This document shows, one piece after another, positions 58,424 through 64,000 of a DNA stretch of 64,000 nt. The DNA is from Phyto melanocephala (taxonomy: Eukaryota; Arthropoda; Insecta; Diptera; Rhinophoridae). Positions within the stretch are counted from its first letter, which is position 1, and each line of letters starts with the position of its first letter. The position numbers and the translations under genes were made by a program. Below the pieces are notes generated by a model. It had not been told where the DNA came from. It did not search any database and worked only from the letters and a program-made list of their open reading frames with translations. The stretch is from NCBI GenBank assembly GCA_941918925.1, contig OW799233.1, positions 47,205,341 to 47,269,340 of the forward strand, in the 5' to 3' direction.

Positions 58424-60189
58424 AACAATGCAGAAAGCTTTTTTTAGCCATATTGATATATCTAGGCTTTTACCAACACTCTAGCGCACTGTTATGGTAA
58501 TGACATTTAAATGGCTTGTTTTTGGTTAAAATCAATAGGTAATTACGTCTCCCTGAAAACATCAAAGTCTATAAAGTTCTAGAAACTAAATCAATATTCA
58601 GAGCATATTTTGTATGAAACTTTCTAAGTGTTAATGCCAATTGAATTTTTGTTTATCGAACTTTAACTTAACTTTAAACATAAAAACGCGCTCTTCTCTC
58701 CAGTAATAGTCCTGACAAAGTGCTTTTTATGATTGCCAACACTACTTAACTGCACAAATGCCGGCAAATTTAAATTTTATCGTTCATTTTAGGTCATTAA
58801 AAGTATACAGTTGCTTAGATGTATTCGAACATTTTTTATATGTTTAAAGAAAAAAATATGTAGTGAAAACACTTTGTTAAAAATTTTATAGTCAAATCTG
58901 TTTTAATTGCCTTTATCTTAAACAAAACACTTGCGTTGGTTTTATATTATTTTTTTTTTTTATTAAAGAAATAACTTTTAAAATATTGTTGGCTTTTGTT
59001 TTAGTAATGCGCACTCAAAGATTTAGAGGGAAATCTAAAAATCGAAACAAAAACCCATGTATTTACACCTTCAGGAAATAAAGTTTGTCATGGTGTTGGT
59101 TGGTCATTTAATGATGAAAACAAACAAGACACGATGATAATGATGAACCAATATCAAAAACACAGTGTAACGACTTTAGCTCATAATCACAAAAAATGTT
59201 GTCATCTTCATTTGCCATGGTTTTGACATACTAAAAGTGCGTTTCTTAGGCCTATTTGCTTTAAACGCCTGTCCGTCCAGTTGGCCATTTGCAGGTCGTA
59301 TTGTTAAAATATTTTTGTTTGGAAATGCTTAATGCTTAATTGTGTTTATGTAGGCGTTACTACAAGTGGCCCAATATCAGCGACAACAGCAACAGCAGCA
59401 TCACTATCGTGATCGTCATCAATGTCATATAACAGCACATATCACTATCATCACAACACACTCTCTCTTATTTTTATGTGGCCGCCCGTGTATAATAAAG
59501 TCACACACATACACACACAAAGCATAAGACCTACTAAATTTCGTCTCGCTTTCATAATTAACTCATTCACCAACATCTAAACACAATAAACAATAATTGA
59601 TGGACTAACAAAGAGACAGACAGTTGGACGGACAAACGGATGGTCACATAATGCAATTATGTTAATACAATAATAAACAAACACTAGTTTTTGTATCTTC
59701 TCTCTCTCTCTCTCTTTGATTCTTTATTTATTTATCAATATTTGTATGAATGAACAGAAGACACTGTTGATCCACGTTTATTTATTTATTGGTGCAGGGC
59801 AAAAATTTGTATAATCATTTAAAACAAAATTCCTTATAAATATAAATTGAATTTAAAAACTAAGTGATGAATTAAGAAATGATTTGAAAAAAGATGGCAA
59901 TTGTTTTAAATTTACTGTAAAAAGTGGATTTCTTAAAAATTATTGTAAATTTTTAAAAAATCAAAAAAAAAAAACATAATTAGAGAATTCTTTCAAATAT
60001 TTCAATAAAAAACATAACTTAAAAAAAAAATCATTATAAAAAAAATTGTCACAAAATGCAACATAAAAAGTGAAATTTTTAAAAAAAATCTGGTTTGAAA
60101 AAAAAAATTACTTTTCAACAATTGTACTATAAAGTGGATAACTATAATAGATTTTTAAAATAATTCTGTATAAAAAATTATATTTCATG
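58424..60189. other. Intergenic, unannotated
   Basis: AT-rich with microsatellites, including TC (59697-59716) and CAACAG runs (59380-59400). No gene or element found. Confidence 0.5.
59697..59716. repeat. TC dinucleotide microsatellite
   Basis: About ten TC units. Confidence 0.9.
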
Positions 60190-60530
60190 AAGAAAAACTC
60201 TCTAAAAAACTGAGTTTTTGAAATATTCTAACTCAAAAACTGAATTTTTGACAAATTAAAAAAAACTGAATCCTAAAAAAAAATTCACTAAAAATCTGAA
60301 TTTTTAAAAAATTCACTGCAAAAACTGAATTTTTGAAATACTCACTAAAAACTGAATATTAAAAAAAATTCACTAAAACCTGAATTTCAAAATTAACTAT
60401 AAAAAATTGCAAAAGCAAAAATTACTAAAAGTAGTAAATTTAAAAAAAAAATCTTTATAAAAATAATTTTCGAATAATTTACTGTAAAAAGTAAATTTTG
60501 GAAAAACCACTAGAAAATCTAATTTTTCAA
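60190..60530. repeat. AT-rich degenerate minisatellite
   Basis: Repeated units of about 30-40 bp built on 'AAAACTGAATTTTTGAAA' and 'TTCACTAAAAA'; at least seven units between 60205 and 60400, decaying on both sides. Similar loose units extend upstream to about 59930. Confidence 0.75.
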
Positions 60531-60540
60531 TTATTTACTT

Positions 60541-60962
60541 CTAGCTTGTGTCCGCGTCTTCGTCTGCGTAGTTATAGGGATAAAAGGAAGACTTAGTATT
60601 AACCTAGATTGTTATTTATATGTTTGTCAAATTGATCCAAACATTCACATTTATTATACCTATTTGTAGGATTATTAATTTGAAAATTTGAATCTGAAAA
60701 TGAAAAAGAAAAGTCAAGACTTGCAACAAAAATAAAAATTTTACAAAACAAACAACCCGTTTAGGCTGTGATGATAAGTTTGCCAACGTGTTCGCCTGGT
60801 TATCGTGATAAAAAGTATCCTATGTGTTAATCTAGGTTGTTATCTATCTATGTGCCGAATTTCATTTAGTTCCGTTCAGCCGTTTTTGCGTGATTGAGTA
60901 ACAAATATTCAAACGTACAAACATCCAAACATACAAACATTCACATTTATTATATTAGTAAG
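60541..60962 (+). mobile_element. RTE-like retroelement 3' fragments, two in tandem
   Basis: Two related pieces (60541-60665 and about 60780-60962) share 'AACCTAGATTGTTAT' / 'AATCTAGGTTGTTAT' and 'ACATTCACATTTATTATA'. The second contains 'CCGTTCAGCCGTTTTTGCGT' and 'GAGTAACAAATATTCAAACG' before a run of CAAACATA units, a 3' end common in RTE-type LINEs and their SINEs. No coding frame. Confidence 0.65.
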
Positions 60963-62614
60963 TTAAAAAGTATTTTTTTTAACTCTATAATATTTAAATT
61001 CGAAAAATTGTAAACAGATTTAATTCTTAAGAAATTAAAAAAAAATTAATTTCGCAAAATATGCCATAAAAAATTTAAAAACAAATTCTAAAAACTTAAA
61101 CACAAAAAAAATCTTTTTAAAGTTCTTTGGAAAATTCACCATAAATATAAAAAAAAACTGAATTTTCAAATATGTTCATTTGATTTAAGTACTTTTTCCC
61201 TTCACCAATAATTTATAATCATCATAAGACCCATTAGCGTATGAACATTTTTCTTGCCTCACATATAGATTTTAATATTTCTACTCTGTTTAAAATAATT
61301 TCTAGTTGTTTTTGTTTATGCTTTTATCAATATTGTTCACCTTAAACAATATTTTTTTAAATTTTTTGTTTTCAAAAAATCTGTAGGATGTGAATATTAA
61401 TGTTTAAAGATGACGAAAAGAAACAAACAAGATGCCCCTTAAATAAAACAAACAACGTTTAATAACATCTAATACATTTTTGTTTGAGTGTTGTTCTTTG
61501 CACCATCGTTTTTTTTAAAATATATTTCGAGGTCTATTGTCTTTCCTTAGATTCAACTTAAAGCTTGCCTGAATTTCATTCAGTATTTACCGCTTTATGA
61601 AGAATTTTTCTGATTTTTTTTTTCTAAACGAAAATCGTTTTTATTTTAAATACTTCTTCAATTGTACTGTTTGGAATTTTTTTTCGCTGATCTTCTTATG
61701 TTGTCGTCATGATCGTCAAAGTGTATTTGTTGGTTTGTTTGTTGCTGTCTATTTGGTTAGTTTCTTTTGTTGTTCTTGTACTTTGATTTTTTTATTGTCT
61801 CCCTGCGCAATGTTTCGTATTTTTAATCAGAGTAAAAAAATCTACGTTTTTTTTTGTTCGTGAGTTTTGCTCATGTTGTCGGTCTTGTAACTTAGTTTTT
61901 TGTAGTTACAGTTGGGGTACTTATTGTTGGCCCCAGAGTGGGGGTTACCAGCGTTAAAAGTCAACAGGGTTTCCTATTTCAGGCCTTCTGGAAGACAATT
62001 TTTAATGTTATTTTACTCTGTCTACCCTTAAACACTTCTGAACTTACTTCTAATGATTTGATAGTCATACTTACGCCCGGTTTTGTAATAAAATTGTACA
62101 TTCTCGTGTGATTTTTTTTTTTAATTTTGCATTTATAGCATTTTTTGGAGGTTTCAGTTGCTTAAATTTTTTTGTCTGGGAAATTGATCAAAATATTAAA
62201 CTTAGTTCATTTTCTATGTATTTTCAATGTAAATAGATAATTTTTACAAATTCGGGAAGGGTTTGCAAAACAATTTTGGAGGGCGTGCATTGCACTCCGT
62301 AGGAACCGTTACTTAAACCATATAAAAATAAAAGTATTAAAAAATATAAGAAAAAAACTTTGAAAAATAAACTAAAATTAATTAAGTTGTATTTTGCTTC
62401 TAAAGATTGAGTTTAATAACACTGAGGTAAAAATGAAATAATTAAAAATATGTATAAGCAATGTGGGTATAAAGTGTGTAAAAAATTGGAACAAGTAAAA
62501 ATTTTGTTAAAATTTTAAGATCAGAAAGTTTCATAACAATTCTTTACACAAAGGATTTAAAAAAAACGTTCATGCGATGGTTTTCTAGAAACCCGTTATT
62601 AGAATCCAGTATGG
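60963..62614. other. Intergenic, unannotated
   Basis: AT-rich; a Phe-rich open stretch (61597-61863) looks random. No feature supported. Confidence 0.5.
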
Positions 62615-62828
62615 AAGTCCTTTCCTTCTATCAGGAAGGGTAGCTAGAAAAGGCAGCTACAGTGTAGCTCACTTGGGTCCATCATATTGATCCGTTTGTG
62701 ATACCTGAATAGAATAGATAGAATATGAAAAAAAGACAAAGAGAAGTCCAGAGTATCTGGCGGAAATCGAATTCGAAACCGCCAGACTAGCAGATAAGTA
62801 TACTACTTACTAGTATACCGGGGCACCC
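62615..62828 (-). mobile_element. tRNA-derived SINE, copy 2
   Basis: Read on the minus strand it starts GGGTGCCCCGGTATACTAGT, has a B-box-like GGTTTCGAATTCGATTTCC region, 'CCGCCAGATACTCTGGACTT', a C/T-rich middle and 'TATCACAAACGGA', parallel to 11302-11518. More diverged, with only a rough target duplication around 'ATAGAAAG'. Confidence 0.75.
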
Positions 62829-63619
62829 TTTCTATATATTCCAACCTGTATATAAATTAAATAAGTATGCAATTGGTAAGGATTAATAAGGCCTTTGATT
62901 TGGCCTACTTAGCCCTTCTATTTACCGCTGGGTTACTACAGTAGTATATATGAGTCTCTATTTCATTTATAATCTGAGGAGGGAGTAGTAGTCAAAAGTA
63001 TTGTTGTGATCTTGACGATGTCTGTACATTGTATTTTAACTATTACTATAGTTAAAGTTTCTTTGTATTTTTGTTGTTGTTTTGATAGATGTAAACTAGT
63101 ATTTTTAGCTGACCATCCGTTAACAAGAGATTAAACTTGATTTTTCTTTTGTGTGTATTTCAAATGGTGGACTATTTAAATAACTATACAATTACTGACC
63201 CAAATCGGATGTTAATTTATGTATGACTACAAAATCGAAAAAAGCCCATAATAATTTGTAATATTTTCAAAATGTACAAATGAAAACTTTGCATATTTTT
63301 CAAAATTTATTACTTTAAATTAAAAAAGTATTTATTTAAATAAATTTATCGCAAAAAATTTATGAATTTTAAAAAATTGATAAAACATCGCTGGAAAAGA
63401 GCTGAGCCAACCTATCAAACGTTCTTGTACAACAATCTTTCAACTTTATAAACAAGACTTTGTATGCATCTAAACAGGTAAGTTACGTGTGATTGAACAA
63501 CAATATTGTGAATATAACTTAATGATGATTGCAAATTTCTTTAAAAGTAACTAAAGAACTTTTAAATTTTAGGCTGTTTTTGCAGCACTTCTGATAGGCA
63601 TAACTGTGTTTGACTTTTT
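62829..63619. other. Intergenic, unannotated
   Basis: AT-rich DNA; nothing recognised. Confidence 0.5.
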
Positions 63620-63775
63620 TTGCTCCTCACCTGTGGTGTCAGGGGTATACACAGCGTTGTCATTATGTTTGTGTCTTCTACAATCCTTGTTTCCGAACAC
63701 ATAAATTTTATATTTTCTAATAGCTTATGACAAAGTCTATTAAAGGAGCTAATATACGGCATGTTTTTTACATCT
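63620..63775 (-). mobile_element. mini-me/DINE-1-like 3' end, decayed
   Basis: 'CACCTGTGGTGTCAGGGGTATA' corresponds to the inverse of the terminus of the 57468 element, and 'CGAACACATAAATTTTATATTTTCTAATAGCTTATGA' to the conserved 'CGACCCCATAAAGTATATATTTTC' block. Only this end remains. Confidence 0.65.
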
Positions 63776-64000
63776 GACTTGTCAAATTCTCCACTGCTAA
63801 TACAAACATGTCGTGTGTTACCTTTAACACATTACTTCTGTAAAAAAACATGTGTTGAGATATCTGACAAAATTTTAATTAGAGTGCGCTCTATTTTCTT
63901 CTGTCAAAACATGTGACAGCAGCCGCACAGTGTTGCGAAACCAGAATTTTTTGGAAATCATATTGCATAAACTGTAATTTTAATTGTATCAATGAGAAAC
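63776..64000. other. Window end, unannotated
   Basis: No feature seen in the last 225 bases. Confidence 0.5.

Noticed and set aside
1..64000. CRISPR arrays, operons, rRNA or intact tRNA genes
   Set aside because: The DNA is eukaryotic with introns. The tRNA-like boxes lack an anticodon arm, and tandem repeats show no spacer pattern.

Overview
The window is nuclear DNA from a higher fly. It is very AT-rich, has long introns and homopolymer tracts, and carries fly-type transposons. Its one clear host gene is the Notch ligand Delta (Dl), on the + strand. The visible protein matches Drosophila Delta almost block for block. The repeats (mini-me/DINE-1-like elements carrying a short 'TTCGGC..GCCGAA' hairpin) suggest a calyptrate fly such as a blow fly or house-fly relative. 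I do not name a species.

Layout: the first exon (5'UTR and signal peptide) lies upstream of base 1. Five coding exons are visible: 2672-2980 (MNNL domain), 8124-8190, 14913-15161 (DSL domain), 19549-19603 (start of EGF1) and 31508-33263 (EGF1-9, membrane span, whole intracellular domain, stop). All junctions are GT/AG and the phases fit, giving 811 residues of mature protein. An AU-rich 3'UTR follows, to about 35290. It holds candidate poly(A) signals, one miR-1 seed match and two Pumilio-type sites. The gene covers more than 35 kb here. Introns 3 and 5 are loaded with transposons, while introns 2 and 4 are nearly free of them.

From about 35.3 kb to the end I find no host gene. This part is layers of old mobile DNA: at least seven mariner remnants from several subfamilies, seven or more mini-me/DINE-1-like copies, a three-unit tandem repeat of about 430 bp, a broken family B DNA polymerase gene of Polinton/Maverick type interrupted by a later insertion, non-LTR retrotransposon pieces (one apparently inverted by twin priming), a solo LTR, two copies of a tRNA-derived SINE, and several TIR elements. 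Within intron 5 a mariner sits inside a mini-me-like element that sits inside a MITE, and the junctions can be read to the base.

The most interesting items are the 288-bp tandem array inside the nested intron-5 element, the tRNA-like box carried by the mini-me-like copies, the repeated palindrome of the piggyBac remnant, the 430-bp array with two conserved stem-loops, and the Polinton-type polymerase relic.
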